Shown piece by piece: positions 43,362 through 52,361 of a stretch of 64,000 bases of DNA. The notes under the pieces were generated by a model. That model did not search any database, was not told where the DNA came from, and saw only the letters and a program-made list of their open reading frames with translations. Source of the stretch: Georgfuchsia toluolica (GTDB taxonomy: Bacteria > Pseudomonadota > Gammaproteobacteria > Burkholderiales > Rhodocyclaceae); assembly GCF_907163265.1 (NCBI RefSeq), contig NZ_CAJQUM010000001.1, positions 3,162,001 through 3,226,000 on the forward strand, read 5' to 3'. Position numbers and translations under genes: made by a program. Numbering within the stretch: the first letter of the stretch is position 1; each line of letters begins with the position of its first letter.

Positions 43362-45566
43362 TTATTTGTTGGGCAGAGCCGAATAGGCCTCGTCGACCCC
43401 CCAGAAATCTCTGAACATCTTTCCCCATTGTGGATTGGTAATGCAGTCGTCGTACATTTCCGCCACCAGCGGGTCAAACTTCTTATTCACAACATGCCGT
43501 CTTTCTTCCTGCCACCATTCGCTGACCGGAATTGCGAACTGTTCCCTCTCGGTGCGCATTGCGCCGCGAATCTCAGCCGTTGCCTTGGCATCGGCTTTCC
43601 ACGCTCCCCCCGCTTCGCGCTTGACAACCGTACCGTAGATCTTCTCGGCGGTTGTGGAACTGATGAAGTTGTTGTTCAGGTCGGCCACAATGCGGTGAGT
43701 GTCTCGATCCAAGGGCTCGCCCCAACCTTCGACGCCGTGGGCGATGATGACAACGATGTCGCCATGCTCCAGCATGATCGGCGGCGTCTCACCCTGATAC
43801 TTGATCACCGTCTCCGCTGTTAGCTTGCCTTCATCGAACCACTGATTAAGCTCTTCGAGCGACGCAGGATATTGGCCCTTCTTCATCAATTCGACCATGT
43901 TGGTCTTCTTGAAATAGAGCGACGCGTGGGCCAGACCAGGGTAGCCTCCGTTGGCGCCAAGACAGTGCTGGCTAACCTCCGCCATAGCGCAGGAATCGTT
44001 GAACTGGAAGCTCTTCCCCGGCTGGTTGACTACGAATCCCAGGGTATAGCCAATGCTGCCCCTATACCTTCCGTGCGCGACATAATCCTTGGTCATGCCC
44101 CTCATGATCATCAGCAGCGGAGGTTCAAGCGTTTCCCACATCTCGGCTTCGCCAAAGTCACTTTCCGGATTGTTTCCGGCCGCGTCGCAGACACCGCCGT
44201 CCATGTAGGCGCGTGCACCGGTCGCCTGACCACCGGCCAGGCTGAAGTTGCTCATTGCCCAAGGCTTGCCGTTTTCGAAGACCCCCGACATACCGTAGAT
44301 GTTGTAATCGCTCGCTTCGAAAACCATCGTCTCTTCGAGGAAGCCCTTCGCCCACATCGACTTGGCGATGATGCGGAACATGCTACCCTCGCCCACTCGA
44401 CAGCCCGAGACTGCCCCGCAAGGCGTGCCGACGAACGGGTTGGCCGGATTGGTAACGCTTCCTTCCGGGCGAATGATGTCGAAGAGATACATGTTGGCGG
44501 TGTGTACGTTTTCGCCAACCAGAAATAGGAAGAACCAGCCCAGGTTCAATCCGAACTTCAGCGCGCCCTCATACATGTTGTAATGGTGCCAGTCTTCAGC
44601 GCTCGATCCGCTCAGATCGTACTTGATCCGCCCTTCGGAGAGCGTGAACTCAAGCGGCCAATGCGTCAGCCAATCCTTGTTCGCCTCCGGCATAAGGTCG
44701 CCCAGTTTTCCTTTGTACCTGATCGGTTGCAGGAACGGGAAACTGTAGCGTCCGGGCATGGTCCTCTCCGTGAGGATCTTCTGCATCGTCGCTCTTTCAC
44801 GTTCCATGATTTCGTAGAAGGCCTCTTTCACGTAATCGGCACCAAACTCTTCACAAATCTCGAGAATTCGATTGCGGAGCATGACGACACCCGCCAGGCG
44901 CATCTTGGCGTCGAACACCGCCATGTCACCAGAGCGGGTGCGACGGCGCCATTCTTCTTCCCACCACGGGTAGTACGTCAGATTCTCCCCGCTCTTGGTA
45001 ATGGAGTATTCATGTCCCTCGACAAAGATGTTAGGGGCGATGGTCGGTACGGACCCCGGGATCATGGCGCCCACTTCGCCAATATGATTGACGCCGGCGG
45101 CCCAGCCGATATGCTCTCCCTTATAGACGATTGGCAGGAAGGTAACGCAGTCAGCCGCATGAACGGCACCATAGAGGGGGTCGTTGACGTCCCAGACGTC
45201 GCCGTCATTGATGCCCACCTTCTCGTCATACTTCAGCTTCGCAAACTTCTCGATGATGATTGGGAAGCCGGCGGAATGGCCGACCAGTCCCAAAGAGGCA
45301 GACATGCAATCTCCCTCGGTAGTCATCAGGCCAAAGACCAACTCGCCCATCGACACGGCAGATGGCGAGGCTGATACGTACTTCGCCGTTTCGCGCGCGG
45401 TGGTCACGGCAGCGACTATCCGCGAATTGAAACGGTTGAATTTTATGGGATCCTTTTTATTAAGCGCCAGTTCCCGGAGACCCCAGTAATGACCAGTCTC
45501 CTTGGTAATCCGGTTCCTCGCCTCGATCCTTTCCTGCAGAGAGCTAAACTTTTTTAGGTATTCCAT
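43362..45566 (-). CDS. Acetone-carboxylase-like alpha subunit (hydantoinase B family), set 2
   Basis: 734 residues. The metal triad of acetone carboxylase alpha is kept: GAVHAADCVTF (His136, Asp139) and GVNHIGEVG (His161), with spacings +3 and +25. Further blocks are MTTEGDCMSASLGLVGHSAG, KGFLEETMVFEAS, AHGRYRGSIGY and GWGEPLDRDT. The usual GGGPGFGDPLDR block is replaced by HGVEGWGEPLDR, a family-level difference that may reflect another substrate. GGAGG precedes the ATG. It is the first gene of the minus-strand operon; the promoter side was hit by an IS5-family element. Confidence 0.83.
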   Translation of the reverse strand: MEYLKKFSSLQERIEARNRITKETGHYWGLRELALNKKDPIKFNRFNSRIVAAVTTARETAKYVSASPSAVSMGELVFGLMTTEGDCMSASLGLVGHSAGFPIIIEKFAKLKYDEKVGINDGDVWDVNDPLYGAVHAADCVTFLPIVYKGEHIGWAAGVNHIGEVGAMIPGSVPTIAPNIFVEGHEYSITKSGENLTYYPWWEEEWRRRTRSGDMAVFDAKMRLAGVVMLRNRILEICEEFGADYVKEAFYEIMERERATMQKILTERTMPGRYSFPFLQPIRYKGKLGDLMPEANKDWLTHWPLEFTLSEGRIKYDLSGSSAEDWHHYNMYEGALKFGLNLGWFFLFLVGENVHTANMYLFDIIRPEGSVTNPANPFVGTPCGAVSGCRVGEGSMFRIIAKSMWAKGFLEETMVFEASDYNIYGMSGVFENGKPWAMSNFSLAGGQATGARAYMDGGVCDAAGNNPESDFGEAEMWETLEPPLLMIMRGMTKDYVAHGRYRGSIGYTLGFVVNQPGKSFQFNDSCAMAEVSQHCLGANGGYPGLAHASLYFKKTNMVELMKKGQYPASLEELNQWFDEGKLTAETVIKYQGETPPIMLEHGDIVVIIAHGVEGWGEPLDRDTHRIVADLNNNFISSTTAEKIYGTVVKREAGGAWKADAKATAEIRGAMRTEREQFAIPVSEWWQEERRHVVNKKFDPLVAEMYDDCITNPQWGKMFRDFWGVDEAYSALPNK

Positions 45567-45656
45567 TTCACGACCTCCGTTTTACGGCTTCAGTTATTGA
45601 CAATCTGTATTCCTCGACTCTGTCGGTAATGCGAGCGCCAGCATTAGAACACATAT

Positions 45657-45674
45657 TTCAACACATTGGTTGAT
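45657..45674. promoter_or_regulatory. Candidate TetR operator, copy A
   Basis: TTCAACACATTGGTTGAT, an imperfect palindrome (TTCAAC, 6 bases, GTTGAT) about 90 bases upstream of the set 2 alpha gene. It matches 15 of 18 positions of the complement of copy B at 46,746-46,763, upstream of tetR2. Confidence 0.55.
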
Positions 45675-45678
45675 TTTT

Positions 45679-46515
45679 TTAACGAATGAGTTGATTGTCG
45701 GTGGCGGCCGAAATAGAGCACCCCCAAGCGGAGAAGAGAGTTTGCTTGAGTGCCATGAAGCTGCGCTCCAGCTTCTCATATCGGACCAGGAGTTTGCGGA
45801 AACGATTGAACCAACTGTGCGCCACCTCAACGATGCATCGTCGTGCTCGCTTGTTTGGATGGCGCGCAAGTTCCCCAGCCTCTTGCTTGCGGCCCTTCAC
45901 ATGCGGGATGTAGCCGTGTTCCACGATCACACTTTTGCTGGCTTGCCCCGATACCCTGCATCGGCACACAGGTACTTCGACCGACGCTGGGACGGGTGCG
46001 CGCGTTTCACCATGATGGCCTCCAGCACCGATTCGAGTTGGGATACGCCATGCCGGTTCGCTCCAGTCACGACGAGCGACAACGAGACCCCACGCCCGTC
46101 GACCAGCAAATGTCGCTTGCTTCCATTTTTTCCCTCGATCCGTGGGATTTGCGCCAACCTGCTCTTGTGCCAAAGGGGCCTTCATCATTGCTCCATCTAT
46201 GCTTTGCCACCGCCAGGCAATCCCTTCCATCGCGTCGCATTCGGCCAACCCGGCTTGCCACACCGCGGCGAAGAAACCCGCCTTCTCCCATTGCAAAAAG
46301 CGAGTGTGAATCGCACTCGCGCTGCCGAACCGCTCCCGTGGCAACGCTTTCCACTGACAGCCCGTGCGCAGCACATACAGAATCGCCTCGAACACCGTTC
46401 GTGCCGGCTTGGGTTTCCGGCCGCCTCCGGGCTTGCGCACGTATTCTTTGTCGGACGCCCGCTCCGATGACACGGGAACCAGTGGCTCCACGCGTTGCTA
46501 AAAGTCATCGGTCAC
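45679..46515 (-). pseudogene. Decayed IS5-family (IS427-like) transposase
   Basis: The protein can be reconstructed from two frames: VTDDF, stop (TAG for TGG), QRVEPLVPVSS, then EYVRKPGGGRKPKPARTVFE and DGAMMKAPLAQEQVG. After the run GGGAAAAAATGG (~46,130) the sense moves to another frame (KNGSKRHLLVDGRGVSLSLV, YLCADAGYRGKPAKV). At ~45,940 it returns (IVEHGYIPHVKGRKQ, HSWFNRFRKLLVRYEKLERS). There is thus one nonsense codon and two frame changes of opposite sign. The 813-base open frame is therefore an accident for its middle third. Clear terminal repeats were not found. It separates tetR2 from the set 2 operon. Confidence 0.8.
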
Positions 46516-46745
46516 TTCTCATGATTGCACTCTCGCTATGTCGTCTTCCGTTTCAATGAAAGCGACATTTTGCGTTATTTACGGATATGTTTTAAGCAGG
46601 GGCGCCAGCAGTGAATTGGCTCAGGCTAGCGCCGAGGAAATGTCGCAGCGGGGTACTCGTACGGTTGTGTCTGACATTGATGTCAATACACAAGACAAGT
46701 GTCGGTTGAAGGCAGCGCACGTCAAGGCCACGCAAGGCAAACGCG

Positions 46746-46763
46746 TTCAACTAACGTGTTGAA
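46746..46763. promoter_or_regulatory. Candidate TetR operator, copy B
   Basis: TTCAACTAACGTGTTGAA: arms TTCAAC and GTTGAA with a 6-base spacer, about 105 bases upstream of the tetR2 start. Its complement, TTCAACACGTTAGTTGAA, aligns with copy A. A further short inverted pair AACTA/TAGTT (46,794-46,810) lies nearer the gene. The 46,516-46,866 interval otherwise shows no gene. Confidence 0.55.
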
Positions 46764-46866
46764 AATTTTCTTCTCGAAGATAAATTCCTGTTAAACTACT
46801 TTTTTTAGTTACTAAACTTAGAGCCTAATGGAATGTTCTCCTCTCCCATTAGGGGCGAGAAAAAAT

Positions 46867-47586
46867 ATGGTCAAAAAAAGCGATATTTCTCAACGCCGCG
46901 CAGTGGCCCTCGCGGAAGGTGGCGTTGGTTACGCCGCAAAACGCAACGAACTCATACGGGTTGCCGCAACCTTATTCAAGGACCACGGCTACCGGGCGAC
47001 TACACTGAACGACATCGCGCAAGCTGCCGGAATGGATCGAGCGACTGTCTATTACTACGTCGGCAGCAAGGAAGAACTGCTCCGTGAGGCAGTTCAGAAC
47101 CTAATGGGCCAGAACGTTTCAGAGGTCGAGAAACTTGTTCGTGCAGATGTTAGCCCGCAGGAAAAGCTCGAAAGCATCATCCGTCTGCTGATATTGAGCT
47201 ACGACAAGAACTATCCACACGCTTACGTCTATATCCAACAGAAGATGCAGAGGGTGGCGGATGCGACTTCGTCTTGGGCTAAGGAAATGGCTAAACAGAC
47301 CCACCGGATCGAGATAGCTGTGGAATCGATAATTCGGGAGGGAATGAAGAGCGGCGTGTTTCGCGATGACGTACCGGTCAAGCTCACCGCTTATGCCATA
47401 TTCGGCGCCGTTAACTGGACTCATCGGTGGTACGTCCCCGGCGGACGAAACTCGCCGGAAGAAATCGTGGATGCTTTCAGCAAGATCATGCTGCAAGGCC
47501 TTGTGTCCCGCAAAGAGACGCGTTTCAAGGCGAAAGCGGGAGCGAAGAAGCCCGCACGAATGGGTTCTGCCGCGTTAACGGCGTAA
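46867..47586 (+). CDS. TetR/AcrR-family transcriptional regulator (tetR2)
   Basis: About 239 residues. The HTH is KRNELIRVAATLFKDHGYRA, TTLNDIAQAAGMDRATVYYY, VGSKEELL. The C-terminal domain (SYDKNYPHAYVYIQQKM; AIFGAVNWTHRWYVPGG) resembles TetR proteins that regulate acyl-CoA or phenylacetate-type catabolism. The basic tail RKETRFKAKAGAKKPARM is unusual. ATG 46,867 is chosen for the preceding GGGGCGAG and the family length. Operator-like palindromes lie on both sides of the region, so it is the likely regulator of set 2 and perhaps of the downstream beta-oxidation genes. Confidence 0.9.
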   Translation: MVKKSDISQRRAVALAEGGVGYAAKRNELIRVAATLFKDHGYRATTLNDIAQAAGMDRATVYYYVGSKEELLREAVQNLMGQNVSEVEKLVRADVSPQEKLESIIRLLILSYDKNYPHAYVYIQQKMQRVADATSSWAKEMAKQTHRIEIAVESIIREGMKSGVFRDDVPVKLTAYAIFGAVNWTHRWYVPGGRNSPEEIVDAFSKIMLQGLVSRKETRFKAKAGAKKPARMGSAALTA

Positions 47587-47713
47587 GTATGTCTTATGGT
47601 TAGGCTTCTTGCGCATCAACTATTTCAAAACGTAATTAGCCCGCGAGTACATAAAATGTAAAAGTTTCGACTTGATCTGATAGTTACCCGTTTTGAGGTG
47701 CGGCGGTTGTCAG

Positions 47714-47731
47714 ATCAATTCAAGTGTTGAA
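47714..47731. promoter_or_regulatory. Operator-like motif, weak copy
   Basis: ATCAATTCAAGTGTTGAA; its complement TTCAACACTTGAATTGAT matches 14 of 18 positions of operator copy A. It overlaps the end of a transposase remnant, so it could be coincidence, but it lies about 250 bases upstream of the beta-oxidation operon. Confidence 0.3.
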
Positions 47732-47880
47732 CTTTTTGCTTCCAGACCTCCTTCCCCTCGATCAAGGTTTGCAAAGGAGTCCGTCCGCAGCACATCTTAC
47801 CTTGATGAGTTCGCTCGGCGTTGTAGTGGTTGATCCAAACATTCAGATCCGTCTGCAATTCAGATAAGGTTTTATGGTGC
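47715..47880 (-). pseudogene. IS481/IS3-type transposase C-terminal remnant
   Basis: Minus-strand translation TLSELQTDLNVWINHYNAER, THQGKMCCGRTPLQTLIEGK and EVWKQKVQHLN matches the tail of IS481-type integrase-like transposases (HYNxERTHQGKMC-GRTP). No catalytic core remains. It occupies the gap between tetR2 and the enoyl-CoA hydratase gene. Confidence 0.75.
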
Positions 47881-47981
47881 TGTCTGCGCAAAGGCTTCGA
47901 AGGATAGCTGGAGCTCCCAACCTGTTTCACGTTGCCTTGACTCACACCAAGGCGCGGCAATTTTTTTAGGAGTCGATCTAT

Positions 47982-48758
47982 ATGGCATACGAGCATTTAA
48001 ACGTCGAGACCAGAGGGCGGGTTGGACTTATCACTTTGAACCGGCCGACCAAGTTCAATGCGCTTTGCGGCGGGTTAATGGATGAATTAACTGCCGTACT
48101 TGATTCCTTTGATGTCGATGACGGCATCGGATGCGTCATTATCGCGGGATCCGAGCGTGCCTTTGCGGCGGGAGCCGACATTCCGGATATGCAGAATTTG
48201 AGCTTCATGGAAGCTTATAAAACCAATTTCATTACAAGGAATTGGGAGCGCTTGAGAACGTTTCGAAAGCCTGTAATAGCGGCTGTAGCCGGTTTCGCAT
48301 TCGGCGGCGGCTGCGAACTGGCCATGATGTGCGACTTCATCATTGCTGCTGACAATGCCATTTTCTCCCAGCCGGAGATTACCCTCGGCATTCTTCCTGG
48401 CGCAGGTGGGACGCAACGACTGCCGCGTGCAATAGGGAAGGCCAAGGCGATGGAACTTTGTCTGACGGGTAGGCGCATGGATGCAAAGGAAGCGGAAGCA
48501 GCCGGTTTGGTGGTGCGGGTAGTTCATGTGGAAAAACTCATGGAGGATGCGCTTGCTACGGCCAATAAAATAGCGTCTTTCTCACTGCCAGTGGCCATGA
48601 TGGTGAAGGAATGCGTCAATCGTGCCTTTGAGAGCAGTTTGTCCGAGGGCATTTTGTTTGAACGCAGGACGTTTCATTCGGCATTTGCCACCATGGACCA
48701 GAAGGAAGGCATGAAAGCCTTTGTTGAAAAGCGCAAGCCGGGGTTTGTTCACGAATAA
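47982..48758 (+). CDS. Enoyl-CoA hydratase/isomerase
   Basis: 258 residues, standard crotonase length. Oxyanion-hole loops are [11 protein letters not shown] and [20 protein letters not shown]; the catalytic Glu is expected in [20 protein letters not shown]. It hydrates an enoyl-CoA. AGGAG lies 8 bases before the ATG. The C-terminal 41 residues and the spacer to the next gene are duplicated as a relic at 615-771. First gene of a three-gene plus-strand operon with two acyl-CoA dehydrogenases. Confidence 0.95.
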   Translation: MAYEHLNVETRGRVGLITLNRPTKFNALCGGLMDELTAVLDSFDVDDGIGCVIIAGSERAFAAGADIPDMQNLSFMEAYKTNFITRNWERLRTFRKPVIAAVAGFAFGGGCELAMMCDFIIAADNAIFSQPEITLGILPGAGGTQRLPRAIGKAKAMELCLTGRRMDAKEAEAAGLVVRVVHVEKLMEDALATANKIASFSLPVAMMVKECVNRAFESSLSEGILFERRTFHSAFATMDQKEGMKAFVEKRKPGFVHE

Positions 48759-48769
48759 GGACACTTTGT

Positions 48770-49936
48770 ATGGATTTGGATTTCACTCAAACGGAGAAAC
48801 TATTCCGTGAGCAAGTCGCTGCCTGGCTTCATGAAAATGTTCCCAAAGAACCTCGTCCCTACGAAGGGGATGTGTCGCGTGCTTTTGATGTCGCATGGCA
48901 ACGCAAGATGTACGATGCCGGTTGGGCAGGTATCGCGTGGCCCAGCGAGTTTGGTGGTCGCGGCCTTGCGACCATGCAGCAACTGATCTGGTATGAAGAA
49001 TATGCAAAGGCCGGCGCGCCTTGGGCTGGCAATGTTTTTGTCGGTATCAACCTCGCCGGGCCAACTTTAATTCTGGAAGCCAATGAAGATCAAAAGGCGT
49101 TTCATTTGCCGAAGATTTTGCGTGGCGAAGTAACGTGGTGTCAGGGGTTTTCCGAACCATCTGCCGGCTCAGACTTGGCGAGTTTGCGTACTCGTGCCGT
49201 CATTGATGGTGACCACCTTGTTGTTAACGGGCAAAAAATCTGGACGAGTTTTGGCAGCCATGCTCAGTACCAGATGCTGCTGGTGCGTACTAACCCGGAT
49301 GTACCCAAGCACAAGGGCATCAGTTGGGTTATTTGCGACATGTCGACTCCCGGGATAACCGTTCGTCCGATTGAAATCATGTCAGGCGGGCATCACTTTT
49401 GCGAGATATTCTATGACGATGTCCGCATTCCTTTGTCCAATGTGGTTGGCAAGATCAACGATGGTTGGCGCGTCACCATGGCAACCCTGTCCTTCGAGCG
49501 CGGCACCGCGTTCATGGCGGATTGCATAGAACTCGAAAAAAAGATTGTCGAGCTGACTGAGCACGCACGTATGCATTCATCCCCGCTTGGAAGCGGGAAG
49601 GCCATCGACGACGACGAGATCCGGCGCCGTCTCGGACAGGTACGCGCCGAAAGCTCAGCTTTGCGATCTATCATACTAGCCGCCATCTCGCGTAACGAAA
49701 GCACGGGCAAGCCGGGACCCGAGAGCTCGATCGTCCGTCTGCACTTCTCCCAAGTGCAACAGCGTGTGTTTAAGTTGGCGATGGACATACTGGGACCAGC
49801 GCAGACCATCATGTCGGAACTTGGGCAGGGATGGAGCCAGCCCTATCTGCGCAGTTATGCGTCCTCGATTGCCGGCGGTACTGCGCAAGTACAACGCAAC
49901 ATCATTGGCGAGAGAATCCTTGGTTTGCCCAAGTAA
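48770..49936 (+). CDS. Acyl-CoA dehydrogenase, larger partner
   Basis: 388 residues. FAD/substrate-binding blocks are WCQGFSEPSAGSDLASLRTR and VNGQKIWTSFGSHAQYQ; the end ASSIAGGTAQVQRNIIGERI is typical of the family branch that uses paired dehydrogenase genes (CaiA/FadE-like, steroid side-chain type). At the place where many members have catalytic Glu (YEGT), this branch reads IAGGTAQ, so the base may sit elsewhere or in the partner. It starts 11 bases after the hydratase stop, and the next dehydrogenase follows at 20 bases. The two likely form a heteromer. Confidence 0.92.
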   Translation: MDLDFTQTEKLFREQVAAWLHENVPKEPRPYEGDVSRAFDVAWQRKMYDAGWAGIAWPSEFGGRGLATMQQLIWYEEYAKAGAPWAGNVFVGINLAGPTLILEANEDQKAFHLPKILRGEVTWCQGFSEPSAGSDLASLRTRAVIDGDHLVVNGQKIWTSFGSHAQYQMLLVRTNPDVPKHKGISWVICDMSTPGITVRPIEIMSGGHHFCEIFYDDVRIPLSNVVGKINDGWRVTMATLSFERGTAFMADCIELEKKIVELTEHARMHSSPLGSGKAIDDDEIRRRLGQVRAESSALRSIILAAISRNESTGKPGPESSIVRLHFSQVQQRVFKLAMDILGPAQTIMSELGQGWSQPYLRSYASSIAGGTAQVQRNIIGERILGLPK

Positions 49937-49956
49937 TGAAAGTTTAGGAATCCGAT

Positions 49957-50970
49957 ATGAACCTGCAACCGAATTCTGACGAAGTTCAAATTATCGATGC
50001 CGTCGCCAGTTTCATGGCTGAACAATTGCCGGTATCGCGTTACCGCGATCTGACCGAAGGTGCTGCACAGTTAACTCCCGAGGAATGGCAGAAGGTCGTC
50101 GACCTCGGATGGATCGGGCTCGGCCTTGAAGAACAGCATGGCGGCCTTGGATGTTCGGTGGTTGAAGAGATTCTGATGTTCCGCGAAGTTGGTCGTCAAG
50201 TCGGGCCGCTTGCACTTCTCGGCAGCGTGATCGGCGCGCGTGTTGCCGCGCTGGCAGGCCAGTCCGAACTGAGGGACAGCATCCTCAGCGGCAAGGAGCG
50301 CGTCGCTATTGCTATTCCCGCTGAAGTATCGATGTCGGCGGCATCACGGCTAGATGGTGCGATTCAATTGTTTGGCACGGATTCAGCATGCTATGCGGTG
50401 CTCGTCGATCAAAACGGCGCGGTGCTGTTCGAGACAGATTCGCTGTTACTCTCCAAAGTACCGTGCCTTGAACGTCATCTGTCGCTGGCTACTGCTACGC
50501 TCAAACAACATACTGCGATCGCGTATGTCGAGGGCGCATTGGACCCTGTTGCCGTCCGCCTGACGATACTGGCCTCGGCGATGCAGGTGGGCGGCGCCGA
50601 AGCAACCCGCGACATGTCAGTGGCCTACGCAAAAGAACGACAGCAATTCGGTCAATTGATCGGTTCATTCCAGGCGATAAAGCACATCTGTGCTGACATG
50701 GCCGTGCGTTGCGAGGAAGCCTGCACCCAGCTCTTCTATTCGAGCCTGTGCCTGCGTGACCGTGGAATTGTCGAAGCGCGCCGTGAAATCGCCGCCACTG
50801 CGTTTCTCGCGGCGCGCGCGGGGATCGAGAACGCGGCCGCCAACATCCAGGTACATGGCGGTATTGGCATGACCGCCGAACTCGCCGCGCATTGGTATCT
50901 CAAGCGTGCCCACGTACTCGATCAGGTTATCGGCAACAGCCGCAGGCAACTCGATCTGTTGGTGATATAG
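49957..50970 (+). CDS. Acyl-CoA dehydrogenase, smaller partner
   Basis: 337 residues, short for the family. The N-terminal helical region (EEWQKVVDLGWIGLGLEEQH) and C-terminal helices (YAKERQQFGQLIGSFQAIKH, IQVHGGIGMTAELAAHWYLK) are conserved, while the central FAD-binding WCQ-type loop is weak. Such short partners occur as the second subunit of heteromeric acyl-CoA dehydrogenases of bile-acid and sterol side-chain degraders. It is the last gene of the operon. 50,971-51,258 shows no gene. Confidence 0.9.
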   Translation: MNLQPNSDEVQIIDAVASFMAEQLPVSRYRDLTEGAAQLTPEEWQKVVDLGWIGLGLEEQHGGLGCSVVEEILMFREVGRQVGPLALLGSVIGARVAALAGQSELRDSILSGKERVAIAIPAEVSMSAASRLDGAIQLFGTDSACYAVLVDQNGAVLFETDSLLLSKVPCLERHLSLATATLKQHTAIAYVEGALDPVAVRLTILASAMQVGGAEATRDMSVAYAKERQQFGQLIGSFQAIKHICADMAVRCEEACTQLFYSSLCLRDRGIVEARREIAATAFLAARAGIENAAANIQVHGGIGMTAELAAHWYLKRAHVLDQVIGNSRRQLDLLVI

Positions 50971-51258
50971 GAATGCCTGATTTAGCTGCCACTCGTCTGG
51001 TCACCGGCGAAGCGCGAGAGCGAACCATTTGAGCACGATCATCAATCGTGATGGTTTTCCCGCCTGAATTGGGGTTGCTGGCACATTCGTAATGGTAGGT
51101 GCTTCATCCACTGCCAGTACGTGCAGGGCAAACATCGAACAAACCTTAACCAAAACAGACCTAGCGGTATCCCCCGAAACGGATATTCGGAAATGTCTAC
51201 AAACCTCGGAGCTATTCAAGAAGTTCGTTGATGACCATCAATTTCCAGAGATGCTGGA

Positions 51259-52207
51259 TCATGGAATATCGCTGATATCTCCCGCGGGCCCTACATGGTG
51301 AGGACGGCGTTCATGGGGTTTTTGAACCGGCTTGCTGCCTACGGGCACTACCCGGGACAGGAATTCAATGACTGCACTGCCAAAGATATCATTTCGGTCT
51401 ACGGCCACCATGTGCGCTGCGTCAGCAACGTTCACATACTCGCTGTCAGGATACAGCTTCAGGAAAGCCTGTGCGCCACTTTCACTGAGCAAATCGGAAA
51501 GGGCGCCACGAACCAACAAGGTAGGCAATGTTAACCTTGCCGAATAGGCCTCCAGCCGCATCTGACGTTGCTCAAGTTCAACCCCATCGGCCAAAATAAA
51601 TGGATCCCAGTGCCATCTATACCTGCCATCTGTGCCGAGACGAACGTTCTTGGACAGACCGTCCAGATTCCTCGTGCGTTTGCGGTGAGGCTGATATCTA
51701 GCGATAGCATCCGCCACCTCTTCCAGTGAAATAAAACCCTCTGGCTTCTGCCTCATGAACCCCACAATATTATCGACCCCTTCTTTCTCGATGTGGGGGG
51801 CGACATCGACCAGAACCAGCGCGGTGGCGTCGACATGATCCTCACCAATGGCAACCAAGCTAGTTCCGCCTCCGAGGGAAGCGCCGACCAGGACCGGGCG
51901 GCGGTTGCCAAGTGCGGCAACAACGCACTTGAGATCCTGAACCATGGCATCCTGACCATAATTTCCGTCGGGCGCCCAGTCCGAATCGCCGTGACCCCGC
52001 GCATCAAGGCAACGACGAAATATCCTGCGGCGCCAAGCAGCTTGCCGGGTACTCTCCACGCATGACGGGTCTGCCGCCACCGTGAAGAAGCAGTACCAGA
52101 GGCCCGCCTGGATTGCCCCAAGAGTCACCCGCTATTCTTAGCCCGCCAAATCCATTCCAAAAATGAATCGGCTCGGGCGTTCCTGGAAGTCTTGTACCTG
52201 CGCTCAT
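51259..52207 (-). pseudogene. Alpha/beta hydrolase gene with two frameshifts
   Basis: Three frames are needed for one protein. Frame 1 (from ATG 52,207) gives PIHFWNGFGGLRIAGDSWG and VLLLHGGG. Frame 2, after ~52,070, gives QTRHAWRVPGKLLGAAGYFV. Frame 3, after ~52,015, gives DARGHGDSDWAPDGNYGQD and continues to the end with the nucleophile elbow LVGASLGGGTSL and a late His in DAAHMVAVDRND. Each junction is repaired by adding one base. The catalytic Ser-Asp-His set is otherwise present. Either a recent pseudogene or two sequencing errors; the sharp, single-base nature of both changes leaves this open. Confidence 0.85.
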
Positions 52208-52361
52208 TGCAGTGTTCCTATCCCGCATCGTGCCGTGACCCGAATTGTATAGCGACTCTGAAAGTCTGCTAATGGCAGCCGATTGCTGCATGATGTTAAA
52301 TTGGGGATCAGATTTGCCCTGAAACAGATGTTCAAGGCTCTTTCTACCAATTGCGTTGGAA

